A stretch of DNA of 64,000 bases from NCBI RefSeq assembly GCF_947492555.1, contig NZ_CANLNE010000002.1:1152649-1216648 (forward strand). The letters run 5' to 3'. Below the pieces are notes generated by a model. The model was not told where the DNA came from. It made no database searches and saw only the letters and a program-made list of their open reading frames with translations. How positions within the stretch are numbered: position 1 is the first letter of the stretch; each line of letters opens with the position of its first letter. This DNA is from an uncultured Roseobacter sp. Lineage in GTDB: Bacteria > Pseudomonadota > Alphaproteobacteria > Rhodobacterales > Rhodobacteraceae. Shown in pieces: positions 54,352 through 63,343 of the stretch. The position numbers and the translations under genes were made by a program.

Positions 54352-56115
54352 TCAGTTGGCGGCAAGCTGACGGGGCAGGCGGAAGGTCCAGAGCATGCCG
54401 CCCTGATTGAGGTAGCTGACCTTCTTGGCCACTTCGCCCCCCCAGAGCGGCACCGCACCGCCCCAGCCGGAGATGACGGTGACATATTGCTCGCCATCCT
54501 GCACCCATGTGATCGGCTGGCCAACGATGCCGGAGCCGGTCTGGAAGGACCACAGCTGCTCGCCGGTTTCGTCGTCAAAGGCGATGAACTCGCCCCCCGG
54601 CGTGCCGGTGAAGACAAGGCCACCCGCGGTGGTCATCACACCCCCCCAAAGCGGCGCTTCGTCCTTGTATTCCCACTTCAGCTCACCCGTATCCGGGTCA
54701 ATGGCTTTCAGAGAGCCAATGTGGTCTTCATAGTTCGGCTTGATGGTAAAACCGGAGCCGAGGTAGGCCGCGCCTTTCTTGTAGGTGATCGGCTCGTTCC
54801 AGATATCCATGCCCCATTCGTTGGACGGCACGTAGAAGTTGCCGGTGCGCTGCGAAAACGCCATCGGCATCCAGTTCTTGCCGCCGAGGAAGCCGGGAGA
54901 GGAGAACACCACCTCGCCCTTCTTGCCGTCGGCAGAGGCTGCGGGATCGCCGGGGCGGTTGTCCTCGATGAAAATCGGGCGTCCGTTCTCATCGATACCT
55001 TCTGCCCAGGTGATGTCCTTCACGAAGGGCACGGCACTGACAAAGGCGCCGTCCTCGCGGTTGAGCACATAGAAGAACCCGTTCCGGTCGGCAGTGGCAT
55101 AGCGCATATTGCCGTCGCGGTCGGTGTAGGAAACCACCTCGTTCACACCGTCATAGTCCCAGCCCTCGCGCGGGGTGGTCTGGTAGTGCCACTTGATCTC
55201 GCCGGTGGCAGGATCAACCCCGATCCGGCTGGCGGCATAAAGGTTGTCGCCCGCATTGCCCTCGGTGGGTTGGCCTGCGTTGCGCAGGTGACTGTTCCAG
55301 GGTGCAGGGTTGCCCGTGCCAAAGACCAGCGTGTCGGTGTCCGCGTCATAGGACCCGCCGAGCCAGGTCGCCCCGCCGCCGGTCTTCCACATGTCGCCGG
55401 GCCAGGTCGCGTTCAGCGTGCCGGTCATGGTGCTTTCTTCGCCGTTTAGCGTGCCCATGTGGCCCTCGATCACCGGACGGGTCCAGACCATGTCGCCTGT
55501 TTCCGCATCGCGCGCCTGAATTTCACCGACGATGCCAAACTCACCGCCCGAGTTGCCGGTGATGATCAGGCCATTCACGATCAGCGGTGCGGCAGTATAG
55601 CTGTAGCCCGCCTTGTAGTCCGCGATCTTCTTGTTCCAGACCACATCGCCGGTTTTCTGGTTCAGTGCGACGATGCGCGCATCCAGCGTGCCAAAATAGA
55701 TGTTATCGCCATAGATCGCCGCCCCGCGGTTGACCACGTCGCAGCAGGGCAGGATGCCTTCGGGCAGGCGCGCGTCATATTGCCAGAGTTCCTTGCCGGT
55801 CTTCACATCAATGGCGAACATCCGGGAGTAGGACCCGGTGATATACATCACGCCATCATGTACGATGGGCTGGGTTTCCTGCCCGCGTTGCTTTTCACCA
55901 CCCAGCGAAAACGCCCAGGCCGGAACGAGGTTTTTTACGTTGTCCTTGTTGAGAATGTCGAGCGGCGAGTAGCGCTGCAAATGCCGCCCCATGCCGTTTG
56001 TCAGGACATCTCCCGTGGATGCCGTATCGTTTAGCAGCATGTCCTCGGTAACCTCGGCATGAAGCGATGTCGTGGCGAGAAGCGCAGCTGTCACTGCAAT
56101 CGCGAACCTTTTCAT
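54352..56115 (-). CDS. xoxF: Lanthanide-dependent PQQ methanol/alcohol dehydrogenase XoxF
   Basis: The 587-residue periplasmic enzyme has a signal peptide (residues 1-20, LHA-E). It shows the adjacent disulfide Cys124-Cys125 (LPCCDVV) and a catalytic Asp320 with Asp322 in GWDYDGVNE; the second Asp is the extra ligand that marks lanthanide rather than calcium enzymes. Glu192 and Asn269 (GTGNP) are likely metal ligands. WGG-type propeller-docking motifs recur. The start ATG 56115 follows GGAGG; the longer frame is not needed. It oxidises methanol (or other alcohols) to aldehyde and passes electrons to a cytochrome c. Confidence 0.95.
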   Translation of the reverse strand: MKRFAIAVTAALLATTSLHAEVTEDMLLNDTASTGDVLTNGMGRHLQRYSPLDILNKDNVKNLVPAWAFSLGGEKQRGQETQPIVHDGVMYITGSYSRMFAIDVKTGKELWQYDARLPEGILPCCDVVNRGAAIYGDNIYFGTLDARIVALNQKTGDVVWNKKIADYKAGYSYTAAPLIVNGLIITGNSGGEFGIVGEIQARDAETGDMVWTRPVIEGHMGTLNGEESTMTGTLNATWPGDMWKTGGGATWLGGSYDADTDTLVFGTGNPAPWNSHLRNAGQPTEGNAGDNLYAASRIGVDPATGEIKWHYQTTPREGWDYDGVNEVVSYTDRDGNMRYATADRNGFFYVLNREDGAFVSAVPFVKDITWAEGIDENGRPIFIEDNRPGDPAASADGKKGEVVFSSPGFLGGKNWMPMAFSQRTGNFYVPSNEWGMDIWNEPITYKKGAAYLGSGFTIKPNYEDHIGSLKAIDPDTGELKWEYKDEAPLWGGVMTTAGGLVFTGTPGGEFIAFDDETGEQLWSFQTGSGIVGQPITWVQDGEQYVTVISGWGGAVPLWGGEVAKKVSYLNQGGMLWTFRLPRQLAAN

Positions 56116-56184
56116 GGTTTTCCTCCCTTGAGCTTTTGCAACAGGTCCAGCGCCCCAAGGACTCAACGACCGGTTGGAAAGGAG

Positions 56185-56215
56185 TATTCAACCAAAGGCC
56201 GTTTCTAGGTATTGG
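56185..56215. promoter_or_regulatory. xoxF/unknown-gene divergent promoter words
   Basis: This 169-nt divergent region contains TATTCAACCAAAG (56185-56197) and GGTATTGG (56208-56215). The words CAACCAAAG, TATTCAACC (as GGTTGAATA) and GGTATTGG (as CCAATACC) all recur in the SBP/PedF divergent region at 61537-61588. Common sites for the nearby response regulator are plausible. Confidence 0.45.
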
Positions 56216-56284
56216 CCAATGGTCGTATGGTCAGCCGGGCCCGCGCGGGTGTGCACTGTTGGCAGGCCGTAGGAGGGGATGGAA

Positions 56285-56806
56285 ATGAAATATGGTTTGA
56301 TCTTAACGGGTTGCCTGATGGCCACTGGGGTGGTCGCGGAGGAGCGGCAAGTATATCTGGAAGCGCAGGATGGCACGCGGGTGCAGATTGCCACGCTCAT
56401 TCTTGCCGGTGACGGAACCTATTCGGTGCGGATGCAGGAGGCCGCTTTCACCAATCACTTCCTGTCGATGCGCCCGTTCAAATGTCTTGAAGGGCCTGCA
56501 AAACACTGGTGCCACGTGCCCTATCCCTACGAGATCGCGCGGGATGTCTCGGCGGATCTGACCGATCTGGAATACGACTTCCTGTTTCTGTGGAAAGGCG
56601 CAGGGGAGTACGGGATCAACATGTGGAACGGCGTCTACTACGACTTATCCGAGCAGGAAGGCGTCATCGTCGGAACACTGCATGAGATGGATATGAACCT
56701 GCTTGCGGCGCCGCCCGATGCGGGAGAGCTGCGCCCCTTGAAGGCCGGTGATTTGCACGAAAGTGACCCGGACAGCCATTGGCTGCCGCGCATGGTCATC
56801 GAATGA
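56285..56806 (+). CDS. Exported protein of the xoxF cluster, unknown function
   Basis: The 173-residue protein has a signal peptide (about 1-18, ending VVAEE) and a beta-rich mature domain with two Cys (KCLEG and HWCHV) that may form a disulfide; the block MRPFKCLEG-HWCHVPYPYEIA is its most distinctive part. I know no characterised homologue, but similar proteins appear beside xoxF in Roseobacters. The ATG at 56285 was chosen because AGGAGG lies 8 nt upstream (it is too close to ATG 56279). Divergent from xoxF. Confidence 0.7.
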   Translation: MKYGLILTGCLMATGVVAEERQVYLEAQDGTRVQIATLILAGDGTYSVRMQEAAFTNHFLSMRPFKCLEGPAKHWCHVPYPYEIARDVSADLTDLEYDFLFLWKGAGEYGINMWNGVYYDLSEQEGVIVGTLHEMDMNLLAAPPDAGELRPLKAGDLHESDPDSHWLPRMVIE

Positions 56807-56810
56807 TCGC

Positions 56811-57359
56811 CTAGAAAAACGGGCCGTATTTTGAATTGTCCGCATCGGGCGTGACCTCGTCGAGGTCATAGCCTGCGCCCTGCAGGCGTTTGGCAATGGC
56901 AAGACCGTTTCGGGCCGCCTCATCCACGTACTGCCGCCCCAAGGCTTCGTCCCGGGTCACACCGTGGCCGCGCATCAGGTCGAGGCCGTAGTTGAACTTG
57001 CCGACCGGGTCGCCTGCGTCTGCGGCGCGGCGATCCCACTCTGCCGCGGCATCGGGGTCATACTCACCGCCCAGCCCGTTGTTGTCGAGCTGGCTCATCC
57101 ATGTCATCGCCCCAGTATATCCGGCGTTGGCGCAATTCTCAAACAACAGGCGCGCCGTTTCATGATCGCCGGATTTGGTCATCATGTAGCCCATGGAGCA
57201 GAGCACCATCCCAGTCTCTCCTGCGTCCGCGCGCTGGCGAAAGCTCTGCCAGGTCATCTCATCGGGGTTTGTCGTGCCGAACTGGCTTGGGTCTTCGCTT
57301 TCGGCCCGGAGCGGTACGGCTAGAATGCTTATCAGAAGGACGGGTAATGCGGGTTTCAT
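56811..57359 (-). CDS. Exported Sel1-repeat-like protein
   Basis: The 182-residue protein starts with a signal peptide (MKPALPVLLISILAVPLRAE). Helical repeats follow: ALCSMGYMM-type, AAEWDRRAADAGDPVGKFNYGLDLMRGHGV and RQYVDEAARNG, consistent with two or three Sel1/TPR-like units. These usually mediate protein contacts in the periplasm. It lies convergent to the previous gene with 4 nt between. ATG 57359 was preferred over an upstream GTG. Confidence 0.75.
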   Translation of the reverse strand: MKPALPVLLISILAVPLRAESEDPSQFGTTNPDEMTWQSFRQRADAGETGMVLCSMGYMMTKSGDHETARLLFENCANAGYTGAMTWMSQLDNNGLGGEYDPDAAAEWDRRAADAGDPVGKFNYGLDLMRGHGVTRDEALGRQYVDEAARNGLAIAKRLQGAGYDLDEVTPDADNSKYGPFF

Positions 57360-57416
57360 GGGCACAGGATACCATCGATGCCAGCATATTCACAGGCGCC
57401 CATGGTCGTAGAGCGA

Positions 57417-58208
57417 TTAGCCTCGACGACTCATCCCGGTTCGGCTGGGGTTGTAGCCCCAGAGTGCCGCTGCGACGAAGACGGCAGCGGCCAACAGTGT
57501 CCAGCCCAAAGCGGCGGCATTGAACTGCACGTAAAGCGCAAAACGGATGAGCTCCACCGCATGGGTGAAAGGGTTCAGCGCGCAGATATCGTGCAAAAGC
57601 TTTGAGGATTCCGCCATTTTCCAAAGCGGATAGAGCGCGGAAGACAGGAAAAACATCGGGAAAATGACAAAATTCATCACCCCCGCGAAGTTCTCCAACT
57701 GCTTGATGAAGCTGGACAGCAACAGCCCCAGCGCCCCCAGCATCAACCCGGCAACAGCGAGGGCAGGCAGCACGGTGATGTAGCCCAGTGGAGGCATGTT
57801 GATGCCATAAAGCGCGGCAATCGCCAGAAAGGCATAGACCTGCAGGATCGAAATCGCCGTGGCCCCGGCCAGCTTGCAAAAGAGCAGCCACCAGCGCGGC
57901 AGGGGTGCTGTGAGCAGCAGTTTCATTGAGCCCATTTCCCGATCATAGACAAGGCTGAGCGAGGACTGCATGCCATTGAAAAGCATGATCATCCCGCAAA
58001 GGCCCGGCACGATGTACGTCTCATAGGCGATGTAAGTCTGGTAGGGCGGAATGATGCTGAGCCCCAAGGCGGCCTGGAAGCCGGCGGCGAAGACCAAAAG
58101 CCAGACAAGGGGGCGTACGAGTGCCGCGATGAACCGCTCGCGTTGATGTATGAAACGCAATGCCTCCCGTCCGACGATGGCGCGCAGGGAGGTGACATAG
58201 GGGGTCAT
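57417..58208 (-). CDS. ABC exporter permease of the PQQ alcohol oxidation cluster (TIGR03861-like)
   Basis: The 263-residue ABC-2-type permease has six hydrophobic helices (first about 25-45) and starts with an Arg-rich cytoplasmic segment IVGREALRFIHQRERF. This type is paired with PQQ-dependent alcohol dehydrogenase systems (PedC-like). It overlaps the ATPase gene by 4 nt. Confidence 0.87.
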   Translation of the reverse strand: MTPYVTSLRAIVGREALRFIHQRERFIAALVRPLVWLLVFAAGFQAALGLSIIPPYQTYIAYETYIVPGLCGMIMLFNGMQSSLSLVYDREMGSMKLLLTAPLPRWWLLFCKLAGATAISILQVYAFLAIAALYGINMPPLGYITVLPALAVAGLMLGALGLLLSSFIKQLENFAGVMNFVIFPMFFLSSALYPLWKMAESSKLLHDICALNPFTHAVELIRFALYVQFNAAALGWTLLAAAVFVAAALWGYNPSRTGMSRRG

Positions 58209-58921
58209 GCAGGCGCCGCCGTCATGGCAAGGAACCGATCACGCAGCGGCATGTCACCCGCAATCTGCGAAGCAATGCCTTGCGTCAGAACTTTGGCGTG
58301 ATGCAAAACCACAAGCTGGTCTCCCGGCCATACCTCATCCGTCAGATGAGTCGCCCAGAGGATCGTCGTGCCGTCTTGCGCAAGCCGGTGAACGTGTCCG
58401 GTGATCGCGGCACGGGCTGCTGCATCAAGACCCACCGTGGGCTCGTCCAGCAGCAAAACAGATGGTGTGTGAATGAGCGCGCGCGCAATTTCGGCGCGCC
58501 TGCGGTGCCCGCCGTTGAGAGATCGCGCTTTTTCGTGTGCGCGGGGGAGCATATCGAGGCGCTCCAAAGAGCTGTCGATCCGCGTGCGCGCTTCCCGGCC
58601 TGACAGCCCGTGCAGGGCAGCGAAATAGCTCAGGTTCTGGCGCACACTAAGGTCGAGGTCCAGTGTGGGTTGTTGAAAGACGATGCCCAGCTTTGCAAGG
58701 GCCGCGCGCGGGTCCCGCGCCAGATTGTGTCCGGCAATGTCGATCTGACCGACGGGCGCGACGAACAGTCGTGTGAGCAGGCTGAAGAGCGTTGATTTGC
58801 CGGCGCCGTTTGGTCCCAGAAGGGCACAGAAGGCGCCCTGCGGTATGTCAAAGCTCACCCCGTCCAGTGCGGTTTTCGCGCCGTATCGATAGGTGATGTC
58901 TTTGACGGACAATCCTGTCAT
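58205..58921 (-). CDS. ABC exporter ATPase of the PQQ alcohol oxidation cluster (TIGR03864-like)
   Basis: The 238-residue ATPase has Walker A GPNGAGKST, signature SLNGGHRRRAEIARAL and Walker B VLLLDEPTVGLD. It pairs with the permease and with the binding-protein-like gene further upstream. The transported molecule is not known; PQQ-linked redox chemistry or lanthanide metallophores are possible. It overlaps the 145-residue protein gene by 4 nt. Confidence 0.9.
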   Translation of the reverse strand: MTGLSVKDITYRYGAKTALDGVSFDIPQGAFCALLGPNGAGKSTLFSLLTRLFVAPVGQIDIAGHNLARDPRAALAKLGIVFQQPTLDLDLSVRQNLSYFAALHGLSGREARTRIDSSLERLDMLPRAHEKARSLNGGHRRRAEIARALIHTPSVLLLDEPTVGLDAAARAAITGHVHRLAQDGTTILWATHLTDEVWPGDQLVVLHHAKVLTQGIASQIAGDMPLRDRFLAMTAAPA

Positions 58922-59355
58922 TCGATGGTGATGTCGAGCCGCTGCGTCTCGCCTGTGGTGCCGGGAATCTTGATGTAATAGCTGCCGGGCTTGATCGCGA
59001 TAAAGCCGATCTCCATCTCACCGGCCTCGTCGAATTCGACGCTGTCCAGCCCCAGCGGGCGGATTTCCAACCCTTCGACAACGATTTCGTCAATCCAGAT
59101 GGCGCGGAAGAATTCAGGACCCACCAGGGCCAGTTCCTGGCTGCCGTCTCCCTGAATTTCGAACTCGTAATAAGTGCCTGATTTCAGAACCCAGGGTGCG
59201 CTGGAAATCGGCTCGCCTGCTGAGAGGATGATCGGTGGCAAGTCTTCCTTGTTCTTTCCAGAGAGCAAGCCCGCGGCACCAAAGCCCTTATCGTCATCGG
59301 CAAAGGCGGGGGTGGTGGCGAGGCAAAGGGCGAGGGCGGTGGCCAGTCGGGTCAT
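58918..59355 (-). CDS. Exported beta-sandwich-like protein of the xoxF cluster
   Basis: The 145-residue protein has a signal peptide (about 1-19, AFA-D). Its mature part (EFFRAIWIDEIVVEGLEIRPLG, then GFIAIKPGSYYIKIPGTTGE) resembles a cupredoxin-like fold but lacks the usual His/Cys copper ligands, so a metal role is not supported. It is coupled to the ABC ATPase gene and 21 nt downstream of the beta-propeller gene. Function unknown. Confidence 0.7.
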   Translation of the reverse strand: MTRLATALALCLATTPAFADDDKGFGAAGLLSGKNKEDLPPIILSAGEPISSAPWVLKSGTYYEFEIQGDGSQELALVGPEFFRAIWIDEIVVEGLEIRPLGLDSVEFDEAGEMEIGFIAIKPGSYYIKIPGTTGETQRLDITIE

Positions 59356-59376
59356 GATATGCTCCAGTATAAGGGA

Positions 59377-60336
59377 TCAGTTGGTCGGACGGAAGGCGGC
59401 CCCCCAGGGGAAGCGGCCCACCTTGATGGATTTGATGGCCTCGCGCTTGGCCACGTCGATCACGGTCACATCGCCCGACACACCGTTGGTGGTAAACAAA
59501 AGCGAGCGGTCTTCGTTGAAATCCATGTGCCAGACACGGCGACCGACGAGGATGTAATCTTCGACTTCATAGGTTTCCGCATTCACGACGGCCACGTGGT
59601 TCGAGGGCCCGAGCGCCACAAAGGCATGGCTGTCCCCAGCTGTGAATTCAAACCCTACCGGCTGAACACGGTCGGGGTGCACGCCCTGCACCTCGAAGCT
59701 GATTTTGCCCATCTCGGCCTGCGTCGCGGTGTCGAAAATAGTCAGCGTGCCGCCGATCTCGGAACTGACCCACATTTCCGCACCATCTTTCACGAATTCC
59801 GCATGGCGCGGGCGGCTGTCGACCAGCGTATTGGCAAAAAGCTCTTGTGTTTCGGTGTCGATCCAATGTGCCATGTTCGTGGTCTCGGAGGTGGTGATGG
59901 CGATCTTGCCATCGGGGGAGACGGCCATGCCTTCAGGTTCTATGCCGACGTCAATTTGGGCCACGACCTTACGTGTTTGGGTGTCCACGACCGTGGTGAT
60001 CGCGTCATCCTCATTGGCGATATAGAGATGACGGTCATCGGGATGCAGCACGAATTGCTCCGGATCCTCGCCCGAGGGCAGGTCGTGCAGGATCTTGCCG
60101 GTGTTCGGGTCCATCACCTGCACGGCGTTGCTGTCGGATGCACAAATATAGAGAAGGCTGAAATCCTTGGAGAAGGTGATGCCGCGGGGGCGTTCGCCCG
60201 TCTCGTAGGTCTTGATCACCTCCAGCGTCTCGGTGGAGATGACCGAGACGGTATCGTCTTTTTCATTGGTGACCCAGATTTCACCCGCGTTGGCGGTGGT
60301 GGTCAGCAAGAGAGCGGCAAGCGTTGTTCGGATCAT
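59377..60336 (-). CDS. YVTN beta-propeller protein of the PQQ cluster (TIGR03866-like)
   Basis: The 319-residue protein has a signal peptide (about 1-18, ANA-G). Seven-bladed propeller repeats follow, each with a strand-turn like VWVTNEKDDTVSVISTETL and LYIANEDDAITTVVDTQTRKVV. PQQ-associated propellers of this type are thought to act as scaffolds or electron-transfer partners. The start ATG 60336 overlaps the upstream stop by 4 nt (ATGA). Confidence 0.88.
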   Translation of the reverse strand: MIRTTLAALLLTTTANAGEIWVTNEKDDTVSVISTETLEVIKTYETGERPRGITFSKDFSLLYICASDSNAVQVMDPNTGKILHDLPSGEDPEQFVLHPDDRHLYIANEDDAITTVVDTQTRKVVAQIDVGIEPEGMAVSPDGKIAITTSETTNMAHWIDTETQELFANTLVDSRPRHAEFVKDGAEMWVSSEIGGTLTIFDTATQAEMGKISFEVQGVHPDRVQPVGFEFTAGDSHAFVALGPSNHVAVVNAETYEVEDYILVGRRVWHMDFNEDRSLLFTTNGVSGDVTVIDVAKREAIKSIKVGRFPWGAAFRPTN

Positions 60337-61493
60337 TGAAAGGCCTCGCATGTGCTTTCGGGCCGGTCGAGCCCGAGTGAATCCAGTTCGTTGACCTGAT
60401 GCAGGAACCCGTCCAGGGGGGCCTGTGCCACCAAAGCGCGGGGATGCACGATGGCGATGGGCTGGCGCAGCTGACCGTTCCAGTCTCGATATGTGAGGGG
60501 GCGTCCCTTGAACCCGGCAAGCTCGAAGGCGTCAGACAGGATGTAGTTGCGCAAAGTCTCAGGATCGGCGGCGTTTGTCCGGGTTACGGCTTCGCCCAGC
60601 GTGCGCATCGCAGCCCAGGCGGCGTAGTCCACCGATGTCATCTGCCGGTCGTTTGCCTTTTCGAAACGCGATTGCAGCTGGGCGGCCCCCCATTGTTCGA
60701 TCACGGGCGACCAGGTGACGGCTGATAGCCCCTCCGACCCGGTGACGGGGCGCGCTTCCCAGGTATTATAGAGCACGTAGCGCCCGAAATCATGCAGCTC
60801 GTCGGCGAGGATCATGGCGTCGTAATCGCCGAAATCCTGCGTAAAAAGCGGCACTTCCTGAGAGGCATTGCGGCGCATATCTGCGTCAAAGGCCCATTCC
60901 TTTTCACCCGCGAGGTCGAGGCCGAATTTGGTAAGTGACTGCCGCACCGCCTGTGCATAGGCCACGTCCTGCGGATGCGTGCCGGTGATCATCACCAGAT
61001 CGGTCCAGCGCTTTTTCACAAAGACCTGTGCCAACGCATCGGTGCGCATCGCATCAGAGGGCAGCGTGTGAAGGAGATTGGTGCGGCATTCGCCATCGCG
61101 CAGAGAAATGCTGCCCGACGAGGTGTTGAAGATCAGCGCGCCCTGGGCTTCCGGCAAATCGGCGATGGCCATTTGTACCTCTGCAGGCGCGTTCAGGATG
61201 AGATAGGGGCTTGTTGCCAACAGCGCCTTGGCTGCGACAAGCGGATCCTCACCTTCCGGCACATATGTTTCTGTCAGCTCATACTTCTGATCCAAAAAAC
61301 GCCCCGTCGTCTGGTTGTCCTTAAGGCCGGTCAAAACACCGGCCAGTCCGATGTTTTCCGGGATCGGGTCAAGGTTCGACAGGATCGGGGGCAGAGGGAT
61401 TTCGACGTGCAGGTAGTTTGTGTTCAACGTCACCTCGGCCGCAGTGGACATGGCGCAGCATAGCGCGAAAACAACGGCAACCAGTCGATGCAT
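60333..61493 (-). CDS. Periplasmic binding protein of the PQQ alcohol dehydrogenase system (TIGR03863-like)
   Basis: The 386-residue protein has a signal peptide (about 1-18) and a type-1 periplasmic-binding fold (SSGSISLRDGECRTNLLHTLPSDAMRTDALA and LVMITGTHPQDVAYAQAVRQSL). It is the partner of the nearby ABC ATPase/permease in PQQ-dependent alcohol systems. The start ATG 61493 follows GGGAGG; the first ATG is not needed. It is divergent from the cytochrome gene. Confidence 0.87.
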   Translation of the reverse strand: MHRLVAVVFALCCAMSTAAEVTLNTNYLHVEIPLPPILSNLDPIPENIGLAGVLTGLKDNQTTGRFLDQKYELTETYVPEGEDPLVAAKALLATSPYLILNAPAEVQMAIADLPEAQGALIFNTSSGSISLRDGECRTNLLHTLPSDAMRTDALAQVFVKKRWTDLVMITGTHPQDVAYAQAVRQSLTKFGLDLAGEKEWAFDADMRRNASQEVPLFTQDFGDYDAMILADELHDFGRYVLYNTWEARPVTGSEGLSAVTWSPVIEQWGAAQLQSRFEKANDRQMTSVDYAAWAAMRTLGEAVTRTNAADPETLRNYILSDAFELAGFKGRPLTYRDWNGQLRQPIAIVHPRALVAQAPLDGFLHQVNELDSLGLDRPESTCEAFQ

Positions 61494-61536
61494 CTGAAAT
61501 TCCTCCCTCATTAAAAGTAGTGTGTCCGCACGGGAG

Positions 61537-61588
61537 GGTTGAATAGGACTTTAGTCCCCCACGTCGCACCCAACCAAAGTCCAATACC
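61537..61588. promoter_or_regulatory. Binding-protein/cytochrome divergent promoter words
   Basis: This divergent region contains GGTTGAATA (61537-61545), a 12-bp palindrome GGACTTTAGTCC (61546-61557), CAACCAAAG (61571-61579) and CCAATACC (61581-61588). The first and last two words also occur in the xoxF upstream region, which suggests a common regulator. Confidence 0.45.
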
Positions 61589-61650
61589 CTTTCTCGGGGC
61601 GCCTGATTACAACAGATGAAAACCACATGTTCGATCCCGGGAGGAGAGAA

Positions 61651-62352
61651 ATGACACACCCATTCAAGATTGCAGGTCTGGCCGCTGGCGCCGTGATCGC
61701 GGCGGCCACTTTCGTGTCGGCGCATGGCGATGTAAAGCCACAAGCGGTTGATACGGCGGGATTGCCCGAAACGGGAGATGAGTGGTTGATCGAGAACCCG
61801 TACCGGGCGGAGACTGCCGGGGAAGAGGTCTGGCTCAAGGCCGTGGAAATCGGTGCCTCAGGCTACAATCAAAACTGTGCGCGGTGCCACGGGTTGGAGG
61901 TCGTCTCCGGCGGGCTCGCTCCGGACCTGCGCTTTCTCGAGGCCGAAGAATATGGTGACGAGTGGTACATGGAGCGCTTTCGCGAAGGCTATACGCAGAA
62001 TGGCATTACCAAGATGCCCGCCTTTGGTGAGCTGTTGGGCCAGGACGCCGCCTGGGCCATTCGCACCTACATCGAAACCCGTCCGGATGGCGACGCCATG
62101 GAAGAATATGCGGACGAGTTAAAGGCGATGCGCGATCAGTTGCAGATGTATGCCGAGGGCGATGCCGAAGGGGCCGACCCTGACGCCCTGAAATCCCGCC
62201 TCAGCGAGATTGCAGGGTCGATTGAAACCCTGTCGGGTGCGCCAGTTGCGGATTCGGTCGCCTTCCGCGCAGCCAATCTGATTGATGGCACGCAGGCACG
62301 ATACAAATCCGCCGCAGAGACCCTGACCATCGGATTGTCTGCGGCCCAGTAG
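61651..62352 (+). CDS. Cytochrome c-550 PedF-type electron acceptor
   Basis: The 233-residue protein has a signal peptide (about 1-24, SAHGD), one haem motif CARCH (about 75) and a distal Met ligand in KMPAFGELLG. The C-terminal 90 residues are an alpha-helical extension not present in simple class I cytochromes. It most likely accepts electrons from XoxF. The start follows GGGAGGAG. The XoxJ-like gene follows immediately. Confidence 0.88.
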   Translation: MTHPFKIAGLAAGAVIAAATFVSAHGDVKPQAVDTAGLPETGDEWLIENPYRAETAGEEVWLKAVEIGASGYNQNCARCHGLEVVSGGLAPDLRFLEAEEYGDEWYMERFREGYTQNGITKMPAFGELLGQDAAWAIRTYIETRPDGDAMEEYADELKAMRDQLQMYAEGDAEGADPDALKSRLSEIAGSIETLSGAPVADSVAFRAANLIDGTQARYKSAAETLTIGLSAAQ

Positions 62353-62355
62353 TTG

Positions 62356-63258
62356 ATGCGCCTGCACCGTCTGAAGCACCTCGTATTGGTTTTCTCCCTG
62401 CTGCTGCCGGCGCCCGCGCTGGCGGCAGACCCTTGTGCGGACCATGTCCCGCAGGCCCGTCCGCAAAACGCCAGCCGGGATATCGTCGGGCAGGAGATGG
62501 ATGTGATTCAGGAACAGGGTCACATGCTCTTTGCCGTCTACGAAGACTATCCGCCCTACAGCTGGGAGGAAGGCGGGCAGCCGCGCGGTGTCGACATCGA
62601 GATCGCCCGCATCATCGCGGAAGACCTTGGGGTGGATGCACGGTTCAATTTCGTGGCGGCGGGTGAAAACCTTGATGCAGATTTACGCAACAACATCTGG
62701 AGAGGCGCGCTCATCGGGGGTCGGATCGCCAATGTGATGATGCGCATTCCCTACGATTCCGCGTTCAAGTGTCGGGTCGAGCAGGTGGTTTTCACCGGGC
62801 AATACGCCGCCGAGTCGATCTCTATAGCCTATGACAAGGCTAGCTATCCGGAGGAAAAGCCCGTTCCGGCCTACTTCCGGTTCGATCCCGTAGCGGTCGA
62901 AAACGATTCGATCTCGGACTTTTACCTCTCGTCCTTCGCGGGTGGGCAACTGGCGGGCAAGGTGAGCCGCTTTGCTGATATGGGAGAGGCCATGGCTGCG
63001 TTGCGCGCCGGCGAAGTGAAGGCGGCGATGGGGCCGCTGGCGCAGCTTGAGCATGGTGCGGATGACAGCATTGGTATCCACCAACCGCCGCTGGCGGGTT
63101 TTGCCGTCAGTCGCTGGACCTTGGGCGTGGCGGTGAATTTCCGGTATCGCCCGCTCTCCTACGCGGTTGATGATGCAATTCGATATGCCATTGAAGATGG
63201 TCGCATTCCGCAGATTTACGCGAACCACGGGCTGACATTTCAGCCGCCGGAAAGGTAA
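62356..63258 (+). CDS. xoxJ: XoxJ-like quinoprotein-associated periplasmic binding protein (TIGR03871-like)
   Basis: The 300-residue protein has a signal peptide (about 1-23, ALAAD). A solute-binding type-3 fold follows (YEDYPPYSWEEGGQPRGVDIEIARIIAEDLG, then a typical central cleft region). XoxJ/MxaJ-like proteins help mature or activate the dehydrogenase. The ATG at 62356 is 4 nt after the cytochrome stop; TTG 62353 is an unlikely alternative. Confidence 0.87.
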   Translation: MRLHRLKHLVLVFSLLLPAPALAADPCADHVPQARPQNASRDIVGQEMDVIQEQGHMLFAVYEDYPPYSWEEGGQPRGVDIEIARIIAEDLGVDARFNFVAAGENLDADLRNNIWRGALIGGRIANVMMRIPYDSAFKCRVEQVVFTGQYAAESISIAYDKASYPEEKPVPAYFRFDPVAVENDSISDFYLSSFAGGQLAGKVSRFADMGEAMAALRAGEVKAAMGPLAQLEHGADDSIGIHQPPLAGFAVSRWTLGVAVNFRYRPLSYAVDDAIRYAIEDGRIPQIYANHGLTFQPPER

Positions 63259-63290
63259 ATGCGACCTTTGTCCTACTCGGATGGTCGCAT
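63259..63290 (+). terminator. Hairpin between xoxJ and coxG
   Basis: ATGCGACC (63259-63266) pairs perfectly with GGTCGCAT (63283-63290) around a 16-nt loop, directly after the xoxJ stop. No T-run follows. It may be a terminator of the alcohol cluster or an operator for the cox genes. Confidence 0.5.
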
Positions 63291-63343
63291 AGGCCGGGTA
63301 AACTGGCGTTGCTATTGTCCTGAAAAAATCAGGAGGAGTCGCA

